Positions 46,329-56,603 of a stretch of DNA of 64,000 nt are shown one piece after another; positions within the stretch are counted from its first letter, which is position 1; every line of letters starts with the position of its first letter. The stretch spans positions 109,189 to 173,188 of the forward strand of contig NZ_JAFBBE010000003.1 in assembly GCF_016907015.1 (NCBI RefSeq), read 5' to 3'. The notes under the pieces are model-generated. The model was not told where the DNA came from and searched no databases. It saw only the letters and a program-made list of their open reading frames with translations. The position numbers were made by a program, and so were the translations under genes. Origin of the DNA: Oceanisphaera litoralis. GTDB taxonomy: Bacteria; Pseudomonadota; Gammaproteobacteria; Enterobacterales; Aeromonadaceae.

Positions 46329-47711
46329 TCAACATTCGATGATGTTGACTGCCAGACCGCCGCGGGCGGTTTCCTTGTACTTGCTTTTCATGTCCATGCC
46401 GGTTTCGCGCATGGTCTTGATCACCTTGTCCAGCGAGACTTTATGCTCGCCGTCGCCGCGTAACGCCAGGCGGCTGGCATTAATCGCCTTGACCGCGCCC
46501 ATGGCGTTGCGTTCGATACAAGGCACCTGAACCAGACCACCGACCGGATCACAGGTTAACCCTAAGTTGTGCTCCATACCGATTTCGGCCGCATTCTCTA
46601 CATGTTCTATGGTGCCGCCGACGACGGCGGTCAATGCCGCCGCCGCCATGGAGCAGGCCACACCGACCTCGCCCTGGCAACCCACTTCGGCACCGGAGAT
46701 GGAGGCATTTTCCTTGTACAGGATGCCAATGGCCGCGGCAGTCAGAAAGTACTGAACCAGCACATCGTCATCCACCGGCTGCACGAACTTGTCGTAATAA
46801 TGCAGCACCGCCGGAAGTATGCCCGCAGCACCGTTGGTCGGGGCCGTCACTACCCGGCCACCGGCGGCGTTTTCTTCGTTCACCGCCATGGCAAACAAGT
46901 CGACCCACTCCATGACACTCAGCGGATCCTTGTTATAGGAAGACTCGCTGTTTAATTTGCGCAGCAAGGAAGGAGCACGACGCCTTAATTTCAGGCCACC
47001 TGACAAAATGCCCTCGGTCTTGCAGCCGCGAGCGACACAATCCTTCATCACCTGCCACAGCTTGCGCAAGCCGGCAATAATCTCTTCTTCACTGCGGTTG
47101 ACCTTTTCGTTGGCCATCATCAAGCCGCTGATCGACATGCCGTTTTCACGGCATAACTGCAGTAATTGATCACCGCTTTTAAAAGGAAACGGCACCGGTT
47201 TGGAGCTCGACTCGGCGACAGCACTGGCCTTGGTGTCGGCAAACTCCTCCGCCTTGACGATAAAGCCGCCGCCGATGGAATAGTAGGACTGCTCATGCAG
47301 CAACTGCTCGCCCTCGAACGCGCGGCAGGTCATGCCGTTGCTGTGCAGCGGCAGCGTCTTGCGGCGATGGAACACGATGGCTCCGCTGCGGGGAAAGGCC
47401 GCCGTCTGACTCTGGTTGAGCAGTATTTCCTGGCTGGACTCGACCCGTTCCAGAAAGCCCGGGATCATGTCCACGTCCACCGTTTCAGGATCGAAGCCGC
47501 CCAGACCCAGGATCACCGCCTTGCCGGTACCGTGGCCGATGCCGGTCTGGCCCAGAGAGCCGAACAATTCTACCTCTACCCGGCTGGTTCGGGTCAGAAT
47601 GCCCTGCTGTGCCATGGCTTTTACAAAGTCATGGGCCGCCCGCATCGGCCCCACGGTATGGGAAGAGGACGGACCGATACCAATACTGAACATATCGAAC
47701 ACGCTGATCAT
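46329..47711 (-). CDS. sdaA: L-serine dehydratase (iron-sulfur type)
   Basis: Deaminates L-serine to pyruvate and ammonia with a [4Fe-4S] cluster. The 460-aa single-chain protein starts [23 protein letters not shown], matching E. coli SdaA. Cluster-type cysteines appear in [28 protein letters not shown] and [17 protein letters not shown]. The ATG at 47711 has TTGGAG eight bases upstream; the longer frame from 47729 has no support. Its upstream gap is AT-rich with a four-unit tandem repeat at 47855-47915. Confidence 0.96.
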   Translation of the reverse strand: MISVFDMFSIGIGPSSSHTVGPMRAAHDFVKAMAQQGILTRTSRVEVELFGSLGQTGIGHGTGKAVILGLGGFDPETVDVDMIPGFLERVESSQEILLNQSQTAAFPRSGAIVFHRRKTLPLHSNGMTCRAFEGEQLLHEQSYYSIGGGFIVKAEEFADTKASAVAESSSKPVPFPFKSGDQLLQLCRENGMSISGLMMANEKVNRSEEEIIAGLRKLWQVMKDCVARGCKTEGILSGGLKLRRRAPSLLRKLNSESSYNKDPLSVMEWVDLFAMAVNEENAAGGRVVTAPTNGAAGILPAVLHYYDKFVQPVDDDVLVQYFLTAAAIGILYKENASISGAEVGCQGEVGVACSMAAAALTAVVGGTIEHVENAAEIGMEHNLGLTCDPVGGLVQVPCIERNAMGAVKAINASRLALRGDGEHKVSLDKVIKTMRETGMDMKSKYKETARGGLAVNIIEC

Positions 47712-47854
47712 GGCAAGACTCCAAAACACTGATGGTGACAGAATACAACGGCTACACAGGCAACCGGCGTAACAGGACTAGAGTTTAAGCCGAGCCAACA
47801 GGCTCACTCAACTATTATTGAATGATTGTAAGTTTATTTTAGTAACAACCCAAC

Positions 47855-47915
47855 AACTTTTTTAACAGCAACTTTTTTAACAATAACTTTTTTAACAGCA
47901 ACTTTTTTTAACAAC
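47855..47915. repeat. Four tandem 15-bp units upstream of sdaA
   Basis: Units AACTTTTTTAACAGC, AACTTTTTTAACAAT, AACTTTTTTAACAGC and a fourth with one extra T run head to tail. The T tracts recur every 15 bases. It lies between the 5' end of sdaA and the 3' end of nudL, so it may be in the sdaA control region. Confidence 0.9.
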
Positions 47916-47956
47916 AGCGGGGATGCCGACGCCGTGTGGGCGATGGGGATCGCCCG

Positions 47957-48520
47957 TCAGCGGGCAATCTGTCGGGCGAATTGATGAATAACGGCTGCGG
48001 TGATACCCCAGATCCAGACCCCATGCCAGCGAATGAACACCACCCGGTGCCAGCGGCCCTGGCGGCGCAGGGTAAACAGATGGTGATGACGCAAGTCCAG
48101 CACATAGTCCAACGGCACCCGAAACAACTCTTCTACCTCCGCCGGATTAAGAATGAACTCGGGCTGCCCTTCGATCACCCCGACGAAGGGGGTCAGCGCG
48201 AAACCCGATATGGTGTGCTGGGCCCGCAGTCGCGCCAGTGGGCGACACAACTCGGGCGCCAGCCCTATTTCTTCCCAGCTTTCGCGCAGCGCCGTGTGCC
48301 ACAGGCTGGCGTCGGTGCTGTCCGCCCGCCCCCCGGGAAAGCTGACCTGGCCCGGATGCTGGCGCAAATGGCGGCTGCGACGGGTCAATACCAGCTCCAG
48401 CCCCTGCTCCGCCTTCAGCAAAGGCACCAGCACCGCCGCCGGATAGGCGTGATCCGGCAGGTGCGGATCTGCCTGCGGCGGCAAGAGGTTGATGCGGGTT
48501 TTCAGCTCGTCCAACGTCAT
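47957..48520 (-). CDS. nudL: Nudix hydrolase NudL (putative CoA pyrophosphatase)
   Basis: A 187-aa Nudix protein of the UPF0035/NudL group. The CoA-pyrophosphatase signature LVLTRRSRHLRQHPGQVSFPGG is directly followed by the Nudix box ending ALRESWEEIGL. The frame runs further upstream, but the ATG at 48520 (MTLDELKTRINLLPP) overlaps the pabB stop codon, so it is translationally coupled to pabB, as in E. coli. It likely hydrolyses CoA or derivatives to 4'-phosphopantetheine and 3',5'-ADP. Confidence 0.93.
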   Translation of the reverse strand: MTLDELKTRINLLPPQADPHLPDHAYPAAVLVPLLKAEQGLELVLTRRSRHLRQHPGQVSFPGGRADSTDASLWHTALRESWEEIGLAPELCRPLARLRAQHTISGFALTPFVGVIEGQPEFILNPAEVEELFRVPLDYVLDLRHHHLFTLRRQGRWHRVVFIRWHGVWIWGITAAVIHQFARQIAR

Positions 48521-49893
48521 AATGCTTCCAGCACCGGCAGTATCTTGCCCAGCTTGTCGAACAGCTCCTGATATTCCGCCGCGGCCTGGGAGTCGGCCAC
48601 CACGCCGCCGCCGGCCCAGCAATAAAGCCGGTTCTGCTCGGCCAGCAGGGTGCGGATGGTAATGCTGGTGTCCATGCGGCCGTGGGCGCTGATATAACCG
48701 ATACTGCCGCAATAGCCGTGGCGCCGATGTGGCTCCAGCTCTTCGATGATCTCCATGGCCCGCACCTTGGGGGCGCCGGTGATGGAGCCGCCGGGAAAGG
48801 TGGCCGCCAGCAGCTCGCAGCCATCCAGACCGGGCGCCAGCTCGCCGGTGATGGTCGACACCAGATGATGCACCGCCGGGAACGACTCGATGGCAAACAG
48901 CGAGGGCACCTTGACCGTGCCCGGCACACAGACCCGGCCGATGTCGTTGCGCAGCAGGTCCACTATCATCAGGTTTTCGGCCCTGTCCTTGGGCGCCTCA
49001 CTCAGCTCCCGAGCGAGGCGACGGTCTTCGGCGGCGGTACTGCCCCTGGGCCGGGTACCCTTGATGGGTTTGGTTTCGACCCGCCGCCCGTCCAGGGCGA
49101 TAAAACGCTCGGGCGACAGGCTCAGCACCCGGCTGTCGGGCAGGTGCAGAAAGGCGGAAAAGGGCGCCCGGTTGTGCTCACTGAGATGACGATAGGCCTG
49201 CCAGGCGTCACCATTGAAGCGGGTCTCGAAGCGCAGGGTCAGGTTTATCTGATAACAGTCGCCGGCCTGCAGATACTGCTGTACCCGGTTAAAGCTTTCT
49301 GCATACTCGGCCGCCGTCTTGTTGGCCTGCCAGGTACCGGTGAGGTGAAAGGGTTCCGGTGTTAGCGCCTGCTGCGCCTGCCACCAGGCCAGACGAGACG
49401 CCAGTGCCCCCTCGTCACCCAGCACCAGCAGATGGGCCTGGCCCTGTTCCCGATCTATCACCCAGGCCCAGTCGAAAATACCCACCGCCATGTCCGGGGT
49501 GGCCAGCTCCTTGATGGCCAGCGTCGGCAGTCGCTCCAGCCGGCGGCCCAAATCGTAACAGAACAGGCCCAGGGCCCCGCCGGCAAAGGGCAGATGTTGA
49601 TATGCATCGGGCAAGGTTACCGAGCCAATCAGCTCATCTTGCCATGTTTTTAATAATACAAAAGGCGACTCGGTTGAGGTTTGACGTGCGCCCTTATACT
49701 CGATCACCGTTTCGTCACCGCGGGTCACCAGGGTGGCCCGCGGCTGGGCGCTGATGATGTGAAAACGGCTATCGCTGCCGCCTGGTGCGGCAGACTCAAG
49801 CAGCATGGCCCAGGGCAATTCGGCAATCGAAGAAAAGAAATCATGCACCGAGCCGGCAAACGGCTGGCTGTGAATGTGTAAAGGCAGTCCCAT
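48517..49893 (-). CDS. pabB: Aminodeoxychorismate synthase component I
   Basis: With glutamine amidotransferase PabA it converts chorismate to 4-amino-4-deoxychorismate for folate synthesis. The 458-aa protein has the chorismate-binding core: SPERFIALDGRRVETKPIKGTRPRG, where PIKGT carries the lysine typical of PabB, then LSEAPKDRAENLMIVDLLRNDIG, and FPGGSITGAPKVRAMEII. The N-terminal region (SIAELPWAMLLESA) is the usual one. It overlaps nudL by 4 bases. The following enzyme, PabC, is encoded at 22.5 kb. Confidence 0.96.
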   Translation of the reverse strand: MGLPLHIHSQPFAGSVHDFFSSIAELPWAMLLESAAPGGSDSRFHIISAQPRATLVTRGDETVIEYKGARQTSTESPFVLLKTWQDELIGSVTLPDAYQHLPFAGGALGLFCYDLGRRLERLPTLAIKELATPDMAVGIFDWAWVIDREQGQAHLLVLGDEGALASRLAWWQAQQALTPEPFHLTGTWQANKTAAEYAESFNRVQQYLQAGDCYQINLTLRFETRFNGDAWQAYRHLSEHNRAPFSAFLHLPDSRVLSLSPERFIALDGRRVETKPIKGTRPRGSTAAEDRRLARELSEAPKDRAENLMIVDLLRNDIGRVCVPGTVKVPSLFAIESFPAVHHLVSTITGELAPGLDGCELLAATFPGGSITGAPKVRAMEIIEELEPHRRHGYCGSIGYISAHGRMDTSITIRTLLAEQNRLYCWAGGGVVADSQAAAEYQELFDKLGKILPVLEAL

Positions 49894-50020
49894 TAATGTA
49901 ATCCACTCGACAGTTTTGGCATCTCATCCGGCGCTCAGGCTGGCCAGCCGGGGGCCGCCAAGCGTATCATAGGGCCACTGATAACAATACAGAGCTATGC
50001 CCGCCAACTCAGAGGAAGCC

Positions 50021-51541
50021 ATGAGCATTATCAAGAAGCAGGATTTTATCGACTCCGTTGCCGATGCGCTGCAATACATCTCCTACTACCATCCGCTGGA
50101 CTTCGTTCAGGCACTGGAAAAAGCCTACAACAAAGAGCAGAGCCAGGCCGCCAAGGACGCTATCGCCCAGATCCTGATCAACTCGCGCATGTCTGCCGAA
50201 GGTCACAGACCCATCTGCCAGGATACCGGCATCGTCACCTGTTTCGTCAAAATCGGCATGCAGGTGCAGTGGGATACCGACATGACGGTGCAGGAAATGG
50301 TGGATGAAGGGGTACGTCGCGGCTACGGCCATCCCGATAACCCCCTGCGTGCCAGCATAGTGGCCGACCCCGCCGGTCGCCGCATCAACACCAAGGACAA
50401 CGCTCCTGCCGTGGTGCACATCGACATGGTGGCCGGTAACGAGGTCGAAGTGGCCATTGCCGCCAAGGGCGGCGGCTCCGAGAACAAGTCCAAGATGGTG
50501 ATGCTCAACCCGTCCGACGACATCGTCGAATGGGTGCTGAAAACCCTGCCCACCATGGGCGCCGGCTGGTGCCCGCCCGGCATGCTCGGTATCGGCATCG
50601 GCGGCACCGCCGAAAAGGCCGCTGTGCTGGCCAAGGAATCGCTGATGGATCCGGTCGACATTCATGATCTGATCGAACGTGGCGCCGAAACCACCGAAGA
50701 AAAACTGCGTCTGGAAATCTTCGAAAAAGCCAACAAACTGGGCATCGGCGCCCAGGGTCTGGGTGGCCTCACTACAGTGGTAGACATCAAGATCAAGTCC
50801 GCCCCCACCCACGCGGCCTCCAAGCCGGTGGTGATGATCCCCAACTGTGCCGCCACCCGTCACGTGCATTTTCATCTGGACGGCTCCGGTCCCGCCGAGC
50901 TGACCCCGCCCCGGCTTGAAGACTGGCCGGAAGTGACCTGGGAAGTGGGCGAAAACGTGCGCCGGGTCAACCTGGATACCGTGACCCGCACCGACATTGC
51001 CGAATGGAAGATGGGCGAAACCGTGCTGCTGTCCGGCAAGCTGCTCACCGGCCGCGACGCCGCCCACAAGCGCATTCAGGAAATGCTCAACAACGGCGAA
51101 GCTCTGCCGGTCGATTTCAAGGATCGTTTCATCTATTACGTGGGTCCGGTTGATGCCATCGGCAACGAAGCGGTCGGCCCCGCCGGCCCCACTACCTCTA
51201 CCCGCATGGACAAGTTCACCGACATGATGCTGGAGCAGGCCGGTCTGATGGGCATGGTCGGCAAGGCCGAGCGTGGCCCGGCCACCGTCGACTCCATCCA
51301 GAAGCACAAGGCCGTTTACCTGATGGCCGTGGGTGGCGCCGCCTACCTTGTGGCCAAGGCGGTGAAGAAGGCCCGGGTCGTGGCGTTTGAAGATCTGGGC
51401 ATGGAAGCCATCTACGAATTCGACGTGGAAGACATGCCGGTCACGGTGGCGGTCGACAGCGAGGGCAACAATGCCCACGTCGCCGGTCCCGCCATCTGGA
51501 AAGCCAGAATCGAAGAACTGGATGCCAGAATGAAAGTCTGA
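50021..51541 (+). CDS. fumA: Fumarate hydratase, class I (iron-sulfur)
   Basis: Hydrates fumarate to malate in the TCA cycle using an oxygen-sensitive [4Fe-4S] cluster. The 506-aa single chain has three expected cluster cysteines: Cys66 (RPICQDTG), Cys184 (GWCPPGM) and Cys276 (IPNCAATRH). The C-terminal part has LLTGRDAAHKR and YYVGPVDAIG..AVGPAGPTT. It is shorter than E. coli FumA (548 aa) and closer to the type of Pseudomonas and Shewanella; the symbol is by family only. The ATG at 50021 has AGAGGAA just upstream; the frame extends to 49997. Confidence 0.94.
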   Translation: MSIIKKQDFIDSVADALQYISYYHPLDFVQALEKAYNKEQSQAAKDAIAQILINSRMSAEGHRPICQDTGIVTCFVKIGMQVQWDTDMTVQEMVDEGVRRGYGHPDNPLRASIVADPAGRRINTKDNAPAVVHIDMVAGNEVEVAIAAKGGGSENKSKMVMLNPSDDIVEWVLKTLPTMGAGWCPPGMLGIGIGGTAEKAAVLAKESLMDPVDIHDLIERGAETTEEKLRLEIFEKANKLGIGAQGLGGLTTVVDIKIKSAPTHAASKPVVMIPNCAATRHVHFHLDGSGPAELTPPRLEDWPEVTWEVGENVRRVNLDTVTRTDIAEWKMGETVLLSGKLLTGRDAAHKRIQEMLNNGEALPVDFKDRFIYYVGPVDAIGNEAVGPAGPTTSTRMDKFTDMMLEQAGLMGMVGKAERGPATVDSIQKHKAVYLMAVGGAAYLVAKAVKKARVVAFEDLGMEAIYEFDVEDMPVTVAVDSEGNNAHVAGPAIWKARIEELDARMKV

Positions 51542-51572
51542 CTCTCGATAGTGTCCCGATAATGAACGACCA

Positions 51573-51596
51573 AGCCCGGCCACGCCGGGCTTTTTT
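51573..51596 (+). terminator. Intrinsic terminator after the fumarase gene
   Basis: AGCCCGGC and GCCGGGCT pair around CAC, followed by TTTTTTG. It lies 31 bases past the stop codon. Confidence 0.92.
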
Positions 51597-51609
51597 GTAT
51601 CGTTTTTTG

Positions 51610-51905
51610 TTGGGTCGACTTATTTTTAGGTGAGTACGACTGGTCCATTGAAATGGACCCTACGCAAGTTTTGTAGGGTCGAATTTATTCGACCAAAGGT
51701 TTGACTCCCGGGCCTGCTGGTCCAATAAATTGGACCCTACGAGACGGACAAGCCTGCGGTTGTTGTAGCCGCCGCTTCAGCTGGCGGATCAAACCACGCA
51801 GGGCTATCAGATCCGGAGCCGTTTTTACGACACGTCATCTCCGCGAAGGCGGAGGTCCATCGCACAGGGCGCTGGATTCCCGCCTTCGCGGGAATGACAA
51901 AAGAG
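51610..51905. repeat. Intergenic palindromic repeats of two families
   Basis: The first half (51640-51745) holds GGTCCATT/ATGGACC-type palindromes joined to GGACCCTAC or GTAGGGTCGAATTTATTCGA. The second half (51831-51900) holds CTCCGC-GAAG-GCGGAG and ATTCCCGC-CTTC-GCGGGAAT hairpins of the REP-like type seen in the 184-bp MITEs. No gene is credible in the gap. Confidence 0.75.
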
Positions 51906-51952
51906 GATCTGCGGAAATGACGGTATCGATTACGCCGGCGAGCACCGGGATG

Positions 51953-52225
51953 TCACCCGGTCTCGAAGCCGTGATGCCCGACCGGGGCCACGTCTTCTTC
52001 GCTGATGCCGTCTACCACCGCCGTATCGGGCCCGCGCCGCAGCCAGTTCACCAGCTGTCGTACCCGGGCGGCCTCGCCTTCGGCAAACACTTCCACCCGC
52101 CCGTCCGGCAAATTGCGGGCATAGCCGCGCACGCCCAGTTTTTCCGCCTCGCACTGGGTATAAAAGCGAAAGCTCACCCCCTGCACGGTGCCGCTGACCC
52201 GGATTATTTTTGCGATTTCAGTCAT
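51953..52225 (-). CDS. yccX: Acylphosphatase
   Basis: A 90-aa enzyme that hydrolyses acyl phosphates. The N-terminal motif [13 protein letters not shown] has the phosphate-binding arginine, and [16 protein letters not shown] has the catalytic asparagine. The usual GxVQGVGFR reads GVSFR here, a mild change. The frame extends to 52315, but the ATG at 52225 has GGGGAG nine bases upstream. It is divergent from rlmI, as yccX is in E. coli. Confidence 0.94.
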   Translation of the reverse strand: MTEIAKIIRVSGTVQGVSFRFYTQCEAEKLGVRGYARNLPDGRVEVFAEGEAARVRQLVNWLRRGPDTAVVDGISEEDVAPVGHHGFETG

Positions 52226-52301
52226 CTTGCTCGCTCCCCGTTTGTGTTTTATTCCGTCCCCCCCTAGAATTATGCCCCTTTTCCAGTTAGCAGCCCAGCC
52301 T

Positions 52302-53495
52302 ATGACCAGCTCCATTACCCTTATCGCCGGACGTGAAAAGTCCCTTCTTCGCCGTCACCCCTGGGTGTTTTCCCGTGCCGTCGACAAGGTACAGGGCCAG
52401 CCCAATGCCGGTGATACCGTCGAGATCCTGAGCCAGAAAGGCCAGTGGCTCGGTCGGGGTTTCTATTCGCCCCAGTCCCAGATCCGCGCCCGGGTATGGA
52501 CCTTCGATCAAGACGAAGCGGTCGACGAGGCCTTCTTTCTGCGTCGCCTGGAGCGGGCTAGGGCCGGCCGCCAGCCGATGATTGCCGAACAGGGCCTGAC
52601 CGGCTACCGCCTCTGTGCCGCCGAGTCCGACGGTCTGCCCGGCGTCACCATCGACGTGTACGCCGATGTGGTGGTCTGTCAGCTGTTGAGCACCGGTGCC
52701 GAGCGCTGGCGCTCCGCCATCGTCAAGGCGCTGACCACCCTGTATCCGGATACCTGTATCTATGAGCGTTCCGACGTGGCGGTACGCAAGAAAGAAGGCC
52801 TGAAAGAGCGCAAAGGGCTGCTGGCCGGCACCCTGCCAACGCAACCGGTGGTGATCGAAGAAAACGACGGCGTGCGCATCCTGGTCGACGTGGAGCAGGG
52901 TCACAAGACCGGCTTCTATCTGGATCAGCGCGACAACCGCCGCATTGCCGCCCGTTATTGCGAACACAAGCGGGTGCTCAACTGCTTCAGCTACACCGGC
53001 ACCTTCGGCGTTTATGCGCTCAAGGGCGGCGCCAATGAAGTGGTGAACGTGGACATGTCCGAGTCCGCGCTGGCGCTGGCGAAGCAGAATGTCGAACTGA
53101 ACCAGCTGGATCTGAGCCGGGCCCGCTTCGAACAGGCCGATGTGTTCAAGCTGCTGCGCGAATACCGGGATCAGGGCCAGCGCTTCGACGTCATCGTGCT
53201 GGACCCGCCCAAGTTCGCGGAAAGCAAGGCCCAGCTCAACGGTGCCTGCCGCGGTTATAAAGACATCAACATGCTGGCCTTTCAGCTACTCAATGCCGGC
53301 GGCGTGCTGCTGACCTTCTCCTGCTCCGGCCTGATGACCCAGGATCTGTTCCAGAAAATCGTCGCCGACGCAGCGCTGGACGCAGGCCGCGATGCCCAGA
53401 TCCTGGAACGACTGAATCAGGCCGCCGATCACCCCATCGGCACCGCCTACCCGGAAGGCCACTACCTGAAAGGGCTGGTGGTTCGCGCCTGGTAA
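52302..53495 (+). CDS. rlmI: 23S rRNA m5C1962 methyltransferase RlmI
   Basis: S-adenosylmethionine-dependent enzyme that methylates C1962 of 23S rRNA. About 397 aa, as in E. coli. An N-terminal PUA domain ([23 protein letters not shown]) precedes an EEHEE middle domain and the Rossmann methyltransferase with [32 protein letters not shown] and the catalytic cysteine in TFSCSGLMT. The open frame runs back to 52188; [16 protein letters not shown] at 52302 aligns with the family start, although no strong ribosome site is seen. Confidence 0.95.
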   Translation: MTSSITLIAGREKSLLRRHPWVFSRAVDKVQGQPNAGDTVEILSQKGQWLGRGFYSPQSQIRARVWTFDQDEAVDEAFFLRRLERARAGRQPMIAEQGLTGYRLCAAESDGLPGVTIDVYADVVVCQLLSTGAERWRSAIVKALTTLYPDTCIYERSDVAVRKKEGLKERKGLLAGTLPTQPVVIEENDGVRILVDVEQGHKTGFYLDQRDNRRIAARYCEHKRVLNCFSYTGTFGVYALKGGANEVVNVDMSESALALAKQNVELNQLDLSRARFEQADVFKLLREYRDQGQRFDVIVLDPPKFAESKAQLNGACRGYKDINMLAFQLLNAGGVLLTFSCSGLMTQDLFQKIVADAALDAGRDAQILERLNQAADHPIGTAYPEGHYLKGLVVRAW

Positions 53496-53531
53496 GACGT
53501 TCATCTTGCACCTAATCGTGTTTTGGTAACC

Positions 53532-53643
53532 TTGTCCGACCCTACGCATAAAGACGCTGTTTGTTCGATTGTCGTAGGGTCGAATTCATTCGACCAATGA
53601 GTGTGGCACAGAGGATAAAGCGGTCGAATGAATTCGACCCTAC
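53532..53643. repeat. Perfect 22-bp inverted repeat (GTAGGGTCGAAT family)
   Basis: The arms 53574-53595 and 53622-53643 are exact complements, each made of GTAGGGTCGAAT joined to a GGTCGAATGAAT palindrome. An outer GACCCTACGC fragment lies at about 53538. Same family as at 51673-51740. It fills the gap between rlmI and selD. Confidence 0.88.
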
Positions 53644-53777
53644 AGAAGGCAGTATGCCGGGGTTGATTTTCCCATCCCTTCTCCCCGATCCCCACCTCGT
53701 TCTGTTGCTCCAGATGCACCTTGCAGTAATTAGGAGTAACATAGGGCCTTTCCGTTAGTGACTCAAAGGAAGCCCAA

Positions 53778-54815
53778 GTGGAACCTATTCGCCTGACCCA
53801 ATACAGCCACGGCGCCGGCTGCGGCTGCAAAATCTCACCCAAGGTCCTCGACACCATACTGCACAGTCAACTGCCCCGTTTTAACGACCCGCGTCTGGTC
53901 GTCGGTAACGACAGCCGGGACGACGCCGCCGTGGTCGACATTGGCAACGGCATGGGCATTATCTCCACCACCGACTTTTTCATGCCGATCGTGGACGACC
54001 CCTTTACCTTCGGCCGCATCGCCGCCACCAACGCCATCAGCGACATCTACGCCATGGGTGGCACCCCCATCACCGCCATCGCCATTCTCGGCTGGCCGGT
54101 CAATCTGCTGGCGCCGGAAATCGCCCAGCAGGTGATCGACGGCGGCCGCCAGGCCTGCTTTGATGCCGGTATTTCACTGGCCGGCGGTCACAGCATAGAT
54201 GCGCCCGAGCCCATCTTCGGGCTGGCGGTGACCGGCCAGATTGCACTCGATCGGGTCAAGCGCAACGACACCGCCGCCGCCGGTGATCGGCTGTTTCTGA
54301 CCAAGCCGCTCGGCATCGGCATTCTGTCCACCGCCCAGAAGAAAGGCGTGCTGCTCGACGAACACGCCACCCTGGCCGCCGACATCATGTGCCAGCTCAA
54401 CAAGCCGGGCCAGGACTTCGCGACCCTGGAGGGCGTGAGCGCCATGACCGACGTCACCGGCTTCGGCCTCATGGGTCACCTGCTGGAAGTGTGCGAAGGC
54501 GCCGATGTCAGTGCCACCCTCAAGATGGCCGACATACCGCTGCTGCCCGCCGTTGATCACTATCTGCAGGCCGGTGCCGTGCCCGGCGGCACCCTGCGCA
54601 ACCTGGACGCCTATGGCCACAAGCTGGCCCCGCTCAGCCAGCGCCAGCAGCATATTCTGTGCGATCCCCAGACCAGCGGCGGCCTGCTGGTAGCGGTGCG
54701 CCCCGACGCGGTCGATGCCTTCCTGACCCTGGCCGCCAAACACGACCTTCACCTCTCCTCCATCGGCGAGCTGACCGCCGCGGGCGAGCATCGCATCGAG
54801 GTGACGGGTGAGTGA
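53778..54815 (+). CDS. selD: Selenide, water dikinase (selenophosphate synthetase)
   Basis: Makes selenophosphate from selenide and ATP. The 345-aa protein starts with [19 protein letters not shown]; Cys15 and Lys18 correspond to the catalytic Cys17 and Lys20 of E. coli. Further blocks are [45 protein letters not shown] and [12 protein letters not shown]-like near 295. A cysteine rather than selenocysteine is at the active site. The start is GTG with AAAGGA seven bases upstream. It overlaps mnmH by 8 bases. Confidence 0.97.
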   Translation: MEPIRLTQYSHGAGCGCKISPKVLDTILHSQLPRFNDPRLVVGNDSRDDAAVVDIGNGMGIISTTDFFMPIVDDPFTFGRIAATNAISDIYAMGGTPITAIAILGWPVNLLAPEIAQQVIDGGRQACFDAGISLAGGHSIDAPEPIFGLAVTGQIALDRVKRNDTAAAGDRLFLTKPLGIGILSTAQKKGVLLDEHATLAADIMCQLNKPGQDFATLEGVSAMTDVTGFGLMGHLLEVCEGADVSATLKMADIPLLPAVDHYLQAGAVPGGTLRNLDAYGHKLAPLSQRQQHILCDPQTSGGLLVAVRPDAVDAFLTLAAKHDLHLSSIGELTAAGEHRIEVTGE

Positions 54816-55917
54816 GTCACACCAGGTGACCGAGCTGACCGCCGATTACGACCGGCTGCTCGGCGATGATATCCCACTGCTGGATCTGCGCGCCCCGGTG
54901 GAGTTTATCGAAGGGGCCTTCCCCCAGGCCTGCAACCTGCCGCTGATGAGCGATGAAGAACGGGCCCGGGTCGGCACCTGCTACAAGCAGCAGGGTCAGG
55001 CGGCGGCTATCGAGCTGGGTCACCAACTGGTGGCAGATGAGCTGCGCGAGCAACGGCTGCAAGGCTGGCTCGACTGGCTGGAGCAGCATCCGACCGGCGT
55101 TATCTACTGTTTTCGCGGCGGCCTGCGCAGCCAGACGGTACAGCAGTGGCTGCAAGATGCCGGTCGTCCGGTTACCCGGGTAGAAGGCGGTTACAAGGCG
55201 CTGCGTCGTCATCTGCTGCAAGAGATTGAAACCGGCTTCGAGCAACCGGGCTTCGTGCTGTCGGGGCTGACCGGCAGCGGCAAAACCGACTGGCTGGCCC
55301 GTACCCCGCTGGCGCTGGATCTGGAAGGCTATGCCCACCATCGCGGCTCCAGCTTCGGTCACTGGGGCGAACCCCAGCCCACGCCCATCGACTTCGAGAA
55401 CCGGCTGGCCATCGCCCGCCTCAAGCAGCGTCGGGCCGGAATCCAGAGCTGGCTGGTAGAAGACGAAAGCGCCATGATTGGCCGCTGCCCGCTGCCGAAG
55501 AGCCTGTACCAGCGCATGCAGCGCACCCCCATTCTGTTGCTGGAAGTGCCCTTCGAGCAGCGGGTGCGCCAGATCCAGCACGATTACGTGGATGTGATGC
55601 AAGGCCACTTCAACGGTGACCTGGCACGGCTGCAGGCCTATCTGCAAGACAGCCTCAAGCGGCTGTACAAACGGCTGGGCGACCGGGACTGGCGTCGACT
55701 GTCGCAGCAGATGACCGATGCCATCCATCAACAGCAACAGGGCTTTGGCAGCGACGGCCACCAGGAGTGGATCGCCGAGCTTCTCGGCCGCTATTACGAT
55801 CCCATCTATCAAAGGCATCAGGTCGATAAGGAAGATCGTATCATCAAGCGCGGCGAGGCCGATGAGCTGGCCGAGTGGCTGGCCAACCGGCCCGAGGCAC
55901 AGACTACGCAAGCCTGA
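54808..55917 (+). CDS. mnmH: tRNA 2-selenouridine synthase MnmH (SelU)
   Basis: Replaces sulfur by selenium in the wobble 2-thiouridine of certain tRNAs, using selenophosphate from SelD. The 369-aa protein has an N-terminal rhodanese domain with the active Cys101 in [12 protein letters not shown], and a P-loop domain with SGLTGSGKT at 152-160. Its GTG start, with GAGGTG upstream, lies inside the selD 3' end, so the two are translationally coupled. No selA, selB or selC is in the window, so this locus alone supports selenium-modified tRNA but not selenoprotein synthesis. Confidence 0.95.
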   Translation: MSESHQVTELTADYDRLLGDDIPLLDLRAPVEFIEGAFPQACNLPLMSDEERARVGTCYKQQGQAAAIELGHQLVADELREQRLQGWLDWLEQHPTGVIYCFRGGLRSQTVQQWLQDAGRPVTRVEGGYKALRRHLLQEIETGFEQPGFVLSGLTGSGKTDWLARTPLALDLEGYAHHRGSSFGHWGEPQPTPIDFENRLAIARLKQRRAGIQSWLVEDESAMIGRCPLPKSLYQRMQRTPILLLEVPFEQRVRQIQHDYVDVMQGHFNGDLARLQAYLQDSLKRLYKRLGDRDWRRLSQQMTDAIHQQQQGFGSDGHQEWIAELLGRYYDPIYQRHQVDKEDRIIKRGEADELAEWLANRPEAQTTQA

Positions 55918-55944
55918 ATATTATGTTAAAGGAAGAATAAAGAA

Positions 55945-56577
55945 ATGCTGAACCGAGTGACCCTGCCGGTGACCCCCTTCGCCCAGAACTGCAGCCTGGT
56001 GTGGTGCAGCGACACCAAGCAGGCCGCCCTGATCGATCCGGGCGGCGAAACCGAACGGCTGCTGGCGGCCATCGCCGAGCGCGGCCTGACGCTGGCGTCC
56101 ATACTGCTGACCCACGGTCACCTGGATCATGTGGGCGCCACCGGCGAGCTGAGCCCCCAGACGGGCGTGCCGGTAATAGGCCCGGGGGTAGACGATGCCT
56201 TCTGGATAGAGGGACTGGCACAACAGGTGCAGATGTTCGGCTTCGATCCCGTCCCCGCCTTTACCCCCGATCGCTGGCTGAAGCAGGGCGACAGCGTAAC
56301 GGTAGGCAACGAAACACTGGATGTGGTTCACTGCCCCGGCCACACCCCGGGCCATGTGGTGTTTGTACATGAGGCCCAGCGGCTGGCTTTTGTGGGTGAC
56401 GTGCTGTTCAACGGCGGCGTGGGCCGCAGCGATTTTCCGCGTGGCGACCATGCCACCCTGATCGATGCCATTCTCAACACCCTGCTGCCACTGGGCGACG
56501 ATATCACCTTCGTGCCCGGCCACGGCCCGGAAAGCACCTTCGGCCATGAGCGGTTGCACAACCCCTATTTACGCTGA
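55945..56577 (+). CDS. gloC: Metallo-beta-lactamase-fold hydrolase, glyoxalase II type (GloC/YcbL)
   Basis: A 210-aa hydrolase with the metal motif THGHLDHVG at residues 54-62, further ligands in HCPGHTPGHV, FVGDVLF, and a final histidine in VPGHGPES. It tracks E. coli YcbL closely, including the GGVGRSDFPRGDH stretch and the C-terminal ERLHNPYL. YcbL hydrolyses S-lactoylglutathione. AAGGAAGA lies about 10 bases before the ATG. It starts 27 bases after mnmH and may be in the selD-mnmH message. Confidence 0.92.
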   Translation: MLNRVTLPVTPFAQNCSLVWCSDTKQAALIDPGGETERLLAAIAERGLTLASILLTHGHLDHVGATGELSPQTGVPVIGPGVDDAFWIEGLAQQVQMFGFDPVPAFTPDRWLKQGDSVTVGNETLDVVHCPGHTPGHVVFVHEAQRLAFVGDVLFNGGVGRSDFPRGDHATLIDAILNTLLPLGDDITFVPGHGPESTFGHERLHNPYLR

Positions 56578-56603
56578 GGTAATCGCAGACAGACGGTAGA
56601 GCG

